From positions 1 through 64,000 of the forward strand of contig WLPT01000004.1 of assembly GCA_009698675.1 (NCBI GenBank): a DNA stretch of 64,000 bases, read 5' to 3'. Of this stretch, positions 8,901 to 16,111 are shown one piece after another (within the stretch, counting starts at the first letter, position 1; the number at the start of each line of letters is the position of its first letter). Both the position numbers and the translations under genes were made by a program. The notes under the pieces were generated by a model. The model was not told the origin of the DNA. It ran no database searches and worked only from the letters and a program-made list of their open reading frames with translations. This DNA is from Actinomycetota bacterium (GTDB lineage Bacteria > Actinomycetota > Actinomycetes > Nanopelagicales > Nanopelagicaceae).

Positions 8901-9159
8901 GCAAACCCCACCAGTGCGCTCGGGTAGGCGCGTCATCTTTTTAACTCTCGATGATGGTTATGGCTGCAGTGATTCGGCATTTTTCAGTGATGTGCAGGCA
9001 ACCTACGCCAGTACTCTGTATTCATCATCCCTGCTGCTGGTTCAAGGCCTTACACGCCGTACGGGCGCACGGGGAATTTCAATTAATGCAACAGGTGCGT
9101 GGGATTTACGCGCGGCATATGAAAATTGGCGGGCTAAAGAAAGTACGCTGGCAATATGA
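5932..9159 (+). CDS. dnaE2: Error-prone DNA polymerase III alpha subunit DnaE2
   Basis: A 1075-aa C-family polymerase. The order is a PHP domain (about 1-260), palm with PDIDID (405-410; catalytic D406 and D408) and K-L-D-V-L-G (D568), fingers, helix-hairpin-helix and a C-terminal OB domain (about 950-1030). The PHP metal site is degenerate: the usual H-x-H is N7-x-A9 and TDHD is TDRD (39-42). A possible clamp-binding hexapeptide QMNLAF is at 914-919. DnaE2 carries out mutagenic translesion synthesis. It is translationally coupled to both neighbours and sits behind an SOS box. The main replicative dnaE is separate at 33150. Confidence 0.95.
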   Translation: MSFIHLNVASAYSLKYGTTQPHDLVARAAELEMPALALTDRDGLAGAVRFAQSCVAYGIAPIIGVNLGIDTDGAKNRITLLAHSDGGWSALCRLLTSLAMVSDNRNPALTLEFLERFSHYSSRLYALHGPESAVGALLTDNRIDAAFAAFNTTRDLFAGNAIECVSHLVAGKGPRSTSHAARSLIFARDHDIDAVVTNAVRMRDRSDGPVADVLDCARQLVPLHPRHVERRNAEGFLKSGDEMISLAAEIARAAGERTPRQLLATTRAWAERSLLSPARDIGLGGAHLPEPHVVGAQSAHEMRMLLRTRSEAGINWRYSDSGAIKKARARLDDELSTVATLGFESYFLTVADICDMARKANIRVAARGSGAGSLICHLLGISGVEPMSHGLLMERFCSPLRRALPDIDIDVESHRRLEIYDMVFKRYGDASWDTPNNQSRCATVAMVDTYRARHAIRDAGAALGLPAIEIDILAKSMPHVRARNISSALENLPELKSLNINSPLTVMTIALAERLDGLPRHLAMHPCAIVLSDGGLLDRTPLLASAAGYPMVVFDKDDVEAIGLLKLDVLGVRMQSAITFALTEIERTHEVKVDIDAVPLNDEKTYELIRSTRTLGIFQVESPGQRELVGKLEPQTFTDLIIDISLFRPGPVKGDMITPFLKARHGWSKAQIIHPDLYEILRDTEGVVVFHEQVIQIIATMTGVSLASADEKRRALGDKSGQQEVCDWFFPAAALRGYELSIVTQIWDLLRAFASFGFCKAHAAAFALPTYQSAWLKTHYPAAFLAGVLTHDPGMYPKRLIVDEARQMSITIAPLDVNESDSVYRVEEQGGAIRIALSTISKISAGEITSIIAARPYSDLADFVYRSGSSSPVTESLILTGGFDRLHSDVNRRDLLLHLSDLQGSPNKAISGAQMNLAFAPPALITSGLPDMSPAESVRHEIERLGIDMSHHLIEFYSDFLNAIGAVRSSQLLHARSRSSVLVAGIKVAMQTPPVRSGRRVIFLTLDDGYGCSDSAFFSDVQATYASTLYSSSLLLVQGLTRRTGARGISINATGAWDLRAAYENWRAKESTLAI

Positions 9160-10331
9160 CTTCGGCCTCAATTCTGCATGTAGACATGGATGCATTCTTT
9201 GCCTCCGTTGCCGAACGTGATAACCCTGAGCTAAAAGGCAAGGCCGTAGTCATCGGAATGGGTGTACGAGGAGTTGTATCGGCGGCAAACTATGAAGCTC
9301 GAAAATTTGGAATACATGCAGCGATGCCAGTCGGTCGTGCGCGTCGGTTGGCACCGCATGCAATCTTTTTGCCCGTTGATATGGCGCGCTACCAAGAGGT
9401 TTCATCGCACGTTATGGAGATTTTCGATAGTTATACCCCATGGGTAGAGCCAATCTCACTGGACGAGGCCTTCTTAGATGTAAGCGGAGTAGAACGCTTA
9501 CTGGGCACTCCCCGAGAGATCGCAACAGCGATACGAGCAGAGATAGAGACCAAAGAGGGCATTACCTGTTCAGTGGGAATTGCACCATCGAAGTTCATCG
9601 CAAAGCTTGCATCTCAACATTGCAAACCCAATGGGATGTTAGAGATTACAGAGGATCGAATTTTAACTTTCTTGCATCCTCTTCCCATTACTGCAATGTG
9701 GGGGGTTGGGCCAAAAACAGCAGAGGTTCTAGAGCGATTAGGGCTTCGTACTATTGAAGATATCGCTAACTTGCCACGAGCAACTTTAATTCGTGCACTA
9801 GGACAGGCCAGTGGTGCATCGCTATATGAACTTGCGTGGGGGCGAGATTACCGCGACGTCTCACCGCAAGATGGCGAAAAAAGTATTAGCGCCGCCGAAA
9901 CTTTTGCGCAAGATTTAGATGATCCAACAGAGATTCTTACCGAGTTTTTGCGCTTAACCGAACGTGCATCGGCACGCCTGCGCGACAAGGAGCTATTTGC
10001 TAAAACAGTTTCAATCAAAGTTCGCTTTGCCGATTTTTCAACGATCAACAGATCTAAAACCCTTGGACTTCCGATTGAAGGAACTCACGAGATTTACGAA
10101 GTCGTAAAAGGGCTCTATAAGGCACTCAATATCGAGCGGGCGCGAATACGGTTGGTGGGAGTATCACTGGAGAGTTTGAGCTCATCTGCCCCCGAGCAGA
10201 TGGTTTTAGGAGCTAGAGAGAGCGGCTGGCGTCAGGCCGATGGGGCTATAGACCGGGCACGAGCGCGATTTGGGGCGGGCAGTGTGCGACCGGCCCGTTT
10301 AATCAAGCCTGAGAAAGATGAGCAAAAATAA
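9156..10331 (+). CDS. dinB: Y-family DNA polymerase IV (DinB/DinP)
   Basis: A 391-aa Y-family translesion polymerase. Catalytic carboxylates are present: D10 in H-V-D-M-D and D103-E104 in S-L-D-E-A-F-L-D-V-S-G. A little-finger domain occupies about 245-360. Because the triad is intact, this is an active polymerase and not the inactive ImuB that normally accompanies DnaE2. The start overlaps the dnaE2 stop (ATGA). The C-terminus (R-A-R-A-R-F-G ... P-A-R-L-I) resembles actinobacterial DinP ends. I see no clear clamp-binding motif at the extreme C-terminus. No imuA' homologue lies in the cassette. Confidence 0.93.
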   Translation: MTSASILHVDMDAFFASVAERDNPELKGKAVVIGMGVRGVVSAANYEARKFGIHAAMPVGRARRLAPHAIFLPVDMARYQEVSSHVMEIFDSYTPWVEPISLDEAFLDVSGVERLLGTPREIATAIRAEIETKEGITCSVGIAPSKFIAKLASQHCKPNGMLEITEDRILTFLHPLPITAMWGVGPKTAEVLERLGLRTIEDIANLPRATLIRALGQASGASLYELAWGRDYRDVSPQDGEKSISAAETFAQDLDDPTEILTEFLRLTERASARLRDKELFAKTVSIKVRFADFSTINRSKTLGLPIEGTHEIYEVVKGLYKALNIERARIRLVGVSLESLSSSAPEQMVLGARESGWRQADGAIDRARARFGAGSVRPARLIKPEKDEQK

Positions 10332-10367
10332 CTAGCACCCAGGCGCAAAATATTCTATTGTGTCTAC

Positions 10368-10715
10368 ATGCCGTTATCAGATCACGAGAAGAAGATGCTT
10401 CAGGAGATGGAGGCTGCGCTATTAACCGAGGATCCACGCCTATTTTCAGCCCTATCCGGTGAGGCTAAGCCCTTTGGTCGAAACCGTACGTTGCTTGGGC
10501 TGGCTCTGGTACTCCTTGGAGTTATCACGCTCTTCGCAGGTCTAATCGCCAAGCTAGTCCCAGTCGGCCTCCTGGGCTTTATATTTGCATTAGCCGGTGT
10601 CGTCGTAATCCTCTCATCCCTTGGAGCCCATGCCCCGCGAAAGATGCGCGCTGGCAAGGCAAAAGGCCTTAACTCACGCCTAGAGCAGCGCTGGGATAAG
10701 CGAAATAACCAGTAG
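10368..10715 (+). CDS. DUF3040 membrane protein
   Basis: A 115-aa protein beginning M-P-L-S-D-H-E-K-K-M-L-Q-E-M-E, the DUF3040 signature, followed by two membrane helices (about 44-64 and 66-86) and a basic tail. It occurs almost universally just before mraZ in Actinobacteria and is thought to act in cell envelope or division biology. Its function is unproven. It is separated from mraZ by a terminator, so it is not part of the dcw transcript. Confidence 0.9.
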   Translation: MPLSDHEKKMLQEMEAALLTEDPRLFSALSGEAKPFGRNRTLLGLALVLLGVITLFAGLIAKLVPVGLLGFIFALAGVVVILSSLGAHAPRKMRAGKAKGLNSRLEQRWDKRNNQ

Positions 10716-10736
10716 CACCTAAGATCTCAAAGCTCC

Positions 10737-10761
10737 AAGGGCCCCTAGGGGCCCTTTTTTT
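10737..10761 (+). terminator. Rho-independent terminator
   Basis: AAGGGCCCCT (10737-10746) pairs with AGGGGCCCTT (10747-10756), followed by a run of T. It ends the DUF3040 transcript before the mraZ control region. Confidence 0.88.
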
Positions 10762-10770
10762 ATGCCCTGA

Positions 10771-10850
10771 GAGTGGGGGCCAGTGGGGGATAAAGGGAGA
10801 AAAGTGGCAAAAAGTGGTGCAAAAAGGAGGGAAATGGAGTAAAGTGGGGA
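10771..10850 (+). promoter_or_regulatory. MraZ-type operator: eight phased G-rich repeats
   Basis: Eight units with a roughly 10-bp period fill this 80-bp stretch. TGG triplets fall at 10774, 10784, 10805, 10815, 10835 and 10845, with AGG/GGG variants near 10795 and 10825. The best units read AAAGTGG. MraZ proteins bind tandem TGGGN or AAAGTG repeats at about 10-bp spacing upstream of their own gene, usually three or four of them. A TAAAGT (10840-10845) inside the last unit could be the -10 element. The array is observed directly. The binding protein is inferred. Confidence 0.8.
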
Positions 10851-10904
10851 AATAAGCCGCCGAGCAGGCCGGCTTGGCGAACCTGGGGAAGGGGGCGCGA
10901 GGAG

Positions 10905-11336
10905 ATGTTTCTTGGCACCCACGAACCGCGCCTTGATGAAAAGGGCCGCCTTATTCTTCCAGCGAAGTTTCGAGATGAGTTGGCATCGGGTCTAGTCATA
11001 ACAAAAGGTCAAGAGCGCTGCCTTTATGTATTTCCATCAAGTGAGTTTGAAGTAATAACACAGACGTTAAAACAAGCACCAGTCACTGCTAAATCAGCGC
11101 GCGATTACAGCCGCGTGATGTTTGCCGGTGCACACGATGAAATTCCAGATCGCCAAGGCCGCATAACAATTCCGCAGAGTCTTCGTACATATGCAGGACT
11201 TGAAAAAGATTGCGTAGTTATTGGTGCAAATACTCGAGTTGAAATTTGGGATGCGAACTCATGGAATGAATATTTGACCGATCGTGAGAAGAGTTTCGCC
11301 GATGTATCAGAGGAGGTATTTCCAGGCCTGTTCTAA
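10905..11336 (+). CDS. mraZ: Transcriptional regulator MraZ
   Basis: A 143-aa protein with two SpoVT/AbrB-like swapped-hairpin domains. The first holds [16 protein letters not shown] (4-19). The second holds D-R-Q-G-R-I-T-I-P (about 81-89). MraZ assembles into rings and represses the division and cell-wall cluster through repeats in its promoter. The gene sits directly after such a repeat array. The start ATG follows a G-rich ribosome site (AAGGGGG at 10889-10895). First gene of the dcw cluster. Confidence 0.95.
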   Translation: MFLGTHEPRLDEKGRLILPAKFRDELASGLVITKGQERCLYVFPSSEFEVITQTLKQAPVTAKSARDYSRVMFAGAHDEIPDRQGRITIPQSLRTYAGLEKDCVVIGANTRVEIWDANSWNEYLTDREKSFADVSEEVFPGLF

Positions 11337-11337
11337 A

Positions 11338-11452
11338 TAACTCTCACTTGTGGCCACCGCCGACCTTTCGACAGTATCGGCGCCCCTTCCCCGGCGCCGA
11401 TACTAAATAGATCCGTCGGCCGGCGGTGACCAGAGGTGAGAGCAGTTATAAA
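11338..11452 (+). ncRNA. Structured leader RNA between mraZ and rsmH (mraW-motif-like)
   Basis: The whole mraZ-rsmH gap folds into a nested hairpin. The outer arms are CTCTCAC (11341-11347) with GTGAGAG (11436-11442) and CACCGCC (11355-11361) with GGCGGTG (11422-11428). The inner stem is a perfect 12 bp, 11373-11384 with 11393-11404. The apical loop CCTTCCCC can pair with the rsmH ribosome site GAAGGGG (11479-11485). A conserved structured RNA upstream of mraW operons is known in Actinobacteria (mraW RNA motif), and I infer this is one. No U-run follows, so it is not a simple terminator. Confidence 0.72.
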
Positions 11453-11490
11453 AAATATTTGAATATAGCTACTTACGTGAAGGGGGAGTG

Positions 11491-12444
11491 ATGATTGATT
11501 ACAACGCACATGTATCTGTTATGCGCGATAGATGCATCGACCTCCTAGAACCGGCGATCAATGCAAGTCAAAACCCTGTTGTAGTCGACGCAACACTTGG
11601 TTTAGGCGGCCATACTGAAGCGCTGTTGCAAAAGTTTCCAGCACTGCATGTTATTGGAATCGACCGTGATGCCGATGCGCTACAACGTGCAACTTCACGA
11701 TTAGAAAAATATAGCGATCGCCTACATACGGCTCACACCACTTTTGACTCTATTGAGGACGTTGTCGCATCTTTTGGTTATACAAATATTTCTGGAGCCC
11801 TTTTCGATTTAGGCGTTTCCTCAATGCAGTTGGATGAGACAAATCGCGGTTTTTCTTACTCACATGATGCCCCACTTGATATGCGTATGGACCGAACGCA
11901 ATCTTTGACCGCCTCTGAAATTGTAAATAACTATGAGCCAGGGCAATTAGTACGTATTTTACGTACATATGGAGAAGAGAAATTTGCAACTCGCGTTGTA
12001 GAGGCGATTGTTAAAGCGCGTGAGATTGAAACTCTAAACTCGACACTTCAATTAGCAACGCTGGTAAAAAACGCTATTCCAGCTGCAACACGACGTACTG
12101 GCGGTAACCCTGCCAAACGTACTTTTCAGGCTCTGCGCATTGAAACCAATGATGAACTCGGAGCGATCACTCGCGCGCTTCCAATCGCCCTGAATCTCTT
12201 AAGTGTTGGAGGGCGTTTAGTTGTGATGTCTTTCCAGTCTTTGGAAGATCGAATTGTGAAAGAGCTCTTCGTCGCATCTACAACCTCTGGAACTCCCAGA
12301 GATCTGCCTTTTGAACTTCCGGAATTTGCCGCAAAGTTTTCATTAGTTATTCGTGGTAGCGAAACACCTGATGCTAGAGAACTGACAGAGAACACTCGAT
12401 CTGCATCAGTTCGCCTACGCGCAATCGAGAGGGTGGCGGCGTAA
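11491..12444 (+). CDS. rsmH: 16S rRNA m4C1402 N4-methyltransferase RsmH (MraW)
   Basis: A 317-aa SAM-dependent methyltransferase that N4-methylates C1402 in the ribosomal P site. The SAM-binding loop D-A-T-L-G-L-G-G-H-T is near 33-42, with G-I-D-R-D at about 57. L-F-D-L-G-V-S-S-M-Q-L-D is near 105 and the C-terminal S-F-Q-S-L-E-D-R-I-V-K motif near 247. I prefer ATG 11491 over the adjacent GTG 11488, given the AGGGGG site at 11481. It is probably controlled by the upstream RNA hairpin. The stop overlaps the next start (TAATG). Confidence 0.94.
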   Translation: MIDYNAHVSVMRDRCIDLLEPAINASQNPVVVDATLGLGGHTEALLQKFPALHVIGIDRDADALQRATSRLEKYSDRLHTAHTTFDSIEDVVASFGYTNISGALFDLGVSSMQLDETNRGFSYSHDAPLDMRMDRTQSLTASEIVNNYEPGQLVRILRTYGEEKFATRVVEAIVKAREIETLNSTLQLATLVKNAIPAATRRTGGNPAKRTFQALRIETNDELGAITRALPIALNLLSVGGRLVVMSFQSLEDRIVKELFVASTTSGTPRDLPFELPEFAAKFSLVIRGSETPDARELTENTRSASVRLRAIERVAA

Positions 12445-12842
12445 TGGCAATGACTGCATTGGCTCCGGCGATTACACGCTCGAAGGAGATTATTGCTGAA
12501 AAGACTTCTCAGGTAGCGCTGAAGCTAGTTTCAGATGTCTCGGCAGGAAAGCAAGCAAATCGCAAGTTCTTTGCAACCTTTGTATCGGCCGTAGGAGTTA
12601 CCGGGCTACTTTTTCTACTTGTAATTAATACTGCACTTGCTCAAGATGCATTCAAGTTAACACATTTAAAACTTGAAGTTAAGATGCTCAGTGATCAGCG
12701 CGAATCAGTCGATCGGCAAATAGATAGTAAGTCGTCACCGAATGCTTTAGCCAATGCAGCTTTACTCCTTGGAATGAAACCATCTGAATCGCCAACTTTT
12801 CTAAACTTAGATTCGCCAGCAAGGAGCCTAGGAAATGGGTAA
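12444..12842 (+). CDS. ftsL: FtsL-like division protein
   Basis: A 132-aa bitopic protein with a basic cytoplasmic N-terminus, one membrane helix at about 42-65, and a short extracytoplasmic heptad-rich region (about 70-105). Sequence similarity in this family is weak. The call rests on topology and on the position between rsmH and ftsI, where actinobacterial ftsL lies. FtsL bridges FtsQ and the FtsW-FtsI synthase. Its 3' end overlaps ftsI by 8 bp. Confidence 0.8.
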   Translation: MAMTALAPAITRSKEIIAEKTSQVALKLVSDVSAGKQANRKFFATFVSAVGVTGLLFLLVINTALAQDAFKLTHLKLEVKMLSDQRESVDRQIDSKSSPNALANAALLLGMKPSESPTFLNLDSPARSLGNG

Positions 12843-14634
12843 CTTTGCATTGGCGCACAACCGAATTCGAATCTTAGTATTTGCAATCGCAATTATTCTC
12901 TTCTTATTTAGTATCAGGCTGATCCAAGTTCAAGCCGTTCAAGCTGGGGAATATCGACTGCGAGCAGTAAATGAGATGGAAAATACTCGATCTCTTCCAG
13001 CACCACGCGGGCTAATTACGGATGTCAATGGTGTTGCATTTGCTCGAAGCGTCGCGGCAACAAGTATTGTGGTTGATCAAACTCAAATAACTTATCCTTC
13101 GCGTGTAGCAGAGGTTGTAGCACCAATCTTGGGTCTACCTGTTGCCGATGTCCAAGCGAGCATTACTGGTAAACGAAAATGGAATATGGTTTATGAAAAT
13201 GCCAAGCCTGCCACTTGGCAGAAATTAGTTGCAGCGCTGGCTACTTATAATGCGCAATTTCCTACAATGAGTCCAGAACGCATTATTGGCTTCTTCCCAC
13301 AACGTGGATATATCCGTGAGTATCCATCGGGATCCCTTATTGCTTCAGTTATTGGCTTTGTCCATCGTGATGGAAAAGGCGCAACTGGCCTTGAATCGAA
13401 AATGAATTCAATTATTCAAGGAATTGATGGAAAGTACTCCTATGCCAATGGGTATGGTGCAGAAATTCCAGGTTCACAATCTGAAATTCTTCCCACTCAA
13501 GCAGGAACAAATGTGCGCTTAACAATCGATCGCGACATTCAGTGGGTTGCCTCTAAGGCTATTTCAGCTGCAGTCAAATCTTCAGGGGCAATTAGCGGCA
13601 CAGTAATTGTCATGGACCCTAAGACTGGCGAGATTTTAGCTGATGCCACAGCGCCAACTTTTGATCCAAACGAAACAACAAAGCTCTCGCTTGGTGCGAT
13701 GCGAAACCCATCGGTTCAAGACGCCTACGAGCCAGGTTCAACTGGAAAAGTTATGACGATTGCCGCTGCGATAGAGGAGAAGAAGGTAACTCCAGAAACC
13801 GTTTTCACTATTCCATATGCCCTTAAGCGCTCCGATAAGGTATTTCACGACCATGAAAAACATGCAACTCAACATTTAACGACTTCGGGAGTATTGGCAG
13901 TTTCAAGCAATACAGGCGCAATTCAAATAGGTGAGCTTTTATCAAATCAAACGCTCTATAACTACCTGGCTAAATTCGGTGTAGGCAGCAAGACTGGATC
14001 TGGCTTACCAGGAGAGTCCAAGGGAATTCTTCCAAAAGTTGCCGATTGGTCTGGAACTACTGCGCCAACAGTGGCATTCGGTCAGGGCTACTCGCTGACC
14101 TCTATGCAAGCCACAAGCATATTTGCAACGATTGCAAATGATGGAGTTCGCGTATCTCCAACTGTTGTAGCTGGAACAAGTGATGCGAGTGGAAATTTCA
14201 CTCCTGCTACAGGACGTACTAGTGAGCGCGTTATAAGCGTTGCAACAGCTCAAGCTATGCGTTTGATGATGGAGAGCGTTGTCTCTGCCGCGGGAACTGC
14301 ACCAAGTGCGGCCATTAAGGGTTATCGCGTTGCTGGTAAGACTGGAACAGCGATGCGAATCGATGATACCTGTGGTTGTTATCGCGGATATACGGCATCA
14401 TTTATAGGTTTTGCGCCGGCCGATAAGCCAGCCTACGTAATTAGCGTGACAATTCAAGATCCTAAAGGCCTGCACTGGGGTGGCGCGCTAGGCGGGCCGG
14501 TATTTAAAGAGGTTATGTCATTTGTTTTGCAAAGCCGACACATCGCTCCAACGGGAACGAGAGTCTTACCTGTTGCGCTCAATGAAAGCCAAATAAAGAT
14601 AAGAAAGGCTAGTGATGCAAAGACCTCTCTCTAG
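12835..14634 (+). CDS. ftsI: Peptidoglycan transpeptidase FtsI (PBP3, class B)
   Basis: A 599-aa class B penicillin-binding protein for septal cross-linking. It has an N-terminal membrane anchor (about 12-32), a dimerisation/pedestal domain starting with the A-P-R-G motif near 56-59, and a transpeptidase domain. Active-site motifs are S302-T-G-K305, S356-S-N358 and K501-T-G503. There is no PASTA domain. A C-G-C pair (C512, C514) lies just after the KTG motif on the outside of the cell, notable because a DsbA-like gene is in this window. The 3' end overlaps murE by about 20 bp. Confidence 0.94.
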   Translation: MGNFALAHNRIRILVFAIAIILFLFSIRLIQVQAVQAGEYRLRAVNEMENTRSLPAPRGLITDVNGVAFARSVAATSIVVDQTQITYPSRVAEVVAPILGLPVADVQASITGKRKWNMVYENAKPATWQKLVAALATYNAQFPTMSPERIIGFFPQRGYIREYPSGSLIASVIGFVHRDGKGATGLESKMNSIIQGIDGKYSYANGYGAEIPGSQSEILPTQAGTNVRLTIDRDIQWVASKAISAAVKSSGAISGTVIVMDPKTGEILADATAPTFDPNETTKLSLGAMRNPSVQDAYEPGSTGKVMTIAAAIEEKKVTPETVFTIPYALKRSDKVFHDHEKHATQHLTTSGVLAVSSNTGAIQIGELLSNQTLYNYLAKFGVGSKTGSGLPGESKGILPKVADWSGTTAPTVAFGQGYSLTSMQATSIFATIANDGVRVSPTVVAGTSDASGNFTPATGRTSERVISVATAQAMRLMMESVVSAAGTAPSAAIKGYRVAGKTGTAMRIDDTCGCYRGYTASFIGFAPADKPAYVISVTIQDPKGLHWGGALGGPVFKEVMSFVLQSRHIAPTGTRVLPVALNESQIKIRKASDAKTSL

Positions 14635-16111
14635 TCCTAGTAAAAACCTATTTGCTATCGCAGATGTCATCAACGCAACTTCAAAGCTCACCGATATTGC
14701 GTTACAGGCGTTGGAGATAACAGGTATTTCACAATCTAGTACAAGCATTCAAAAAGGGGATCTCTTTATAGCCCTTCCCGGTGAAAAATTTCATGGAGCT
14801 CAATTCGCAGCACAAGCAGTTGCTAACGGTGCAGTTGCAATACTTACCGATGTCGCTGGGTCAAAGTTGATTGCAGATGTTCCTGTAATAATCTCTGAAA
14901 ATCCTCGCCGCGCCGCCGGAATAGTCAGTGCCTGGTACTTCTCAGAGCCGATGCGCGATCTTTACAGTGTCGGGGTTACTGGCACAAATGGAAAAACCAC
15001 CGTAACAACTCTTTTGTACCAGATTATGCAGGCTGCTGGGCGTGATAGCGGCCTGATTGGGACCGTTGAAACCCGCATCGGAATTGAGGCGTTCGCTAGT
15101 AAACGGACGACACCTGAGAGCGCTGAGCTTCAATCTTTATGTGCGGTTATGCGTGAGCGACATATGCGTAGCCTCGTTATGGAGGTCTCCAGTCATGCAA
15201 TAAGTTTGGATCGTATACGTGGTAGCCACTTCGCTGTAGTCGGTTTTACAAATCTATCCCAAGATCATCTAGATTTTCACAAGTCGATGGAAGAGTATTT
15301 TCAAGCAAAAGCGGCCCTATTCACCTTCGAGTATGCCGATTTAGCAGTGATTAATATTGATGACTCATTCGGTGCACGTTTAAAGGAGATGACAGAGCTG
15401 CCAGTGGTGACACTATCGCGCACTAATACAAAAGCCTCTTGGCACTATGCATCGATAGTCAAAGATTATGCCGGTGCCACAATTGCAATCCGAGGCAGTG
15501 GTGGAATTCTCATCGAGAGTAAAACTGTTCTACATGGTGGTTTTAATTACGACAACCTTTTGATGGCGGTAGCTATCGCCAGCGAGAGCGGAATTGATCC
15601 GATTGATATTTCAGCGATAATTCCAAAATTGATTGGCGCAGAGGGGCGACTTGAAGCGGTACGTCTGGGTCAAAACTTCACAGCCCTTGTAGATTATGCT
15701 CATTCACCAGATGCAGTTGCGCGGGTTTTGGAAACTGCGCGTGAAATTACTCAAGGTAGTGTCATCGCTGTCTTAGGTTGTGGTGGCGACAGGGATAAGT
15801 CCAAGAGAGCTTTAATGGGTAGAGCTCTTCATGACGGGGCAGATATTGCAATTTACACAAGTGATAATCCAAGAAGTGAGAGCCCAGAAGAGATTTTAGT
15901 GCAAATGGTTTTAGATTTAGAAGTTACTGCGCCAAGTCAGATTAACCCAGATCGCAGCGCCGCCATTAGTAGCGCTGTTAACTCTGCTCAACCCGGAGAT
16001 GTAGTAATCATCTTAGGTAAAGGCCACGAAAAAGGACAGGAAATAAATGGAGTTATAGAGCCTTTTGATGACCGCATCGAACTTGCCCGTGCGATTGAAA
16101 ATAAGCGATGA
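14615..16111 (+). CDS. murE: UDP-MurNAc-tripeptide synthetase MurE
   Basis: A 498-aa Mur ligase that adds the third residue to UDP-MurNAc-L-Ala-D-Glu. The ATP loop G-T-N-G-K-T is at 123-128. The D-N-P-R motif at 417-420 is the signature of enzymes using meso-diaminopimelate rather than lysine, so the wall is probably DAP-type. ATG 14615 and GTG 14612 are adjacent candidate starts. The gene overlaps ftsI and the murF start, consistent with one tightly coupled operon. Confidence 0.94.
   Translation: MQRPLSSPSKNLFAIADVINATSKLTDIALQALEITGISQSSTSIQKGDLFIALPGEKFHGAQFAAQAVANGAVAILTDVAGSKLIADVPVIISENPRRAAGIVSAWYFSEPMRDLYSVGVTGTNGKTTVTTLLYQIMQAAGRDSGLIGTVETRIGIEAFASKRTTPESAELQSLCAVMRERHMRSLVMEVSSHAISLDRIRGSHFAVVGFTNLSQDHLDFHKSMEEYFQAKAALFTFEYADLAVINIDDSFGARLKEMTELPVVTLSRTNTKASWHYASIVKDYAGATIAIRGSGGILIESKTVLHGGFNYDNLLMAVAIASESGIDPIDISAIIPKLIGAEGRLEAVRLGQNFTALVDYAHSPDAVARVLETAREITQGSVIAVLGCGGDRDKSKRALMGRALHDGADIAIYTSDNPRSESPEEILVQMVLDLEVTAPSQINPDRSAAISSAVNSAQPGDVVIILGKGHEKGQEINGVIEPFDDRIELARAIENKR

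Noticed and set aside
9156-10331. ImuB annotation for the polymerase after dnaE2
   Set aside because: ImuB lacks the catalytic carboxylates, whereas D10, D103 and E104 are present here.
11373-11404. Rho-independent terminator after mraZ
   Set aside because: The 12-bp stem is strong but is followed by AAATAG rather than a T-run, and it is nested in a larger fold.
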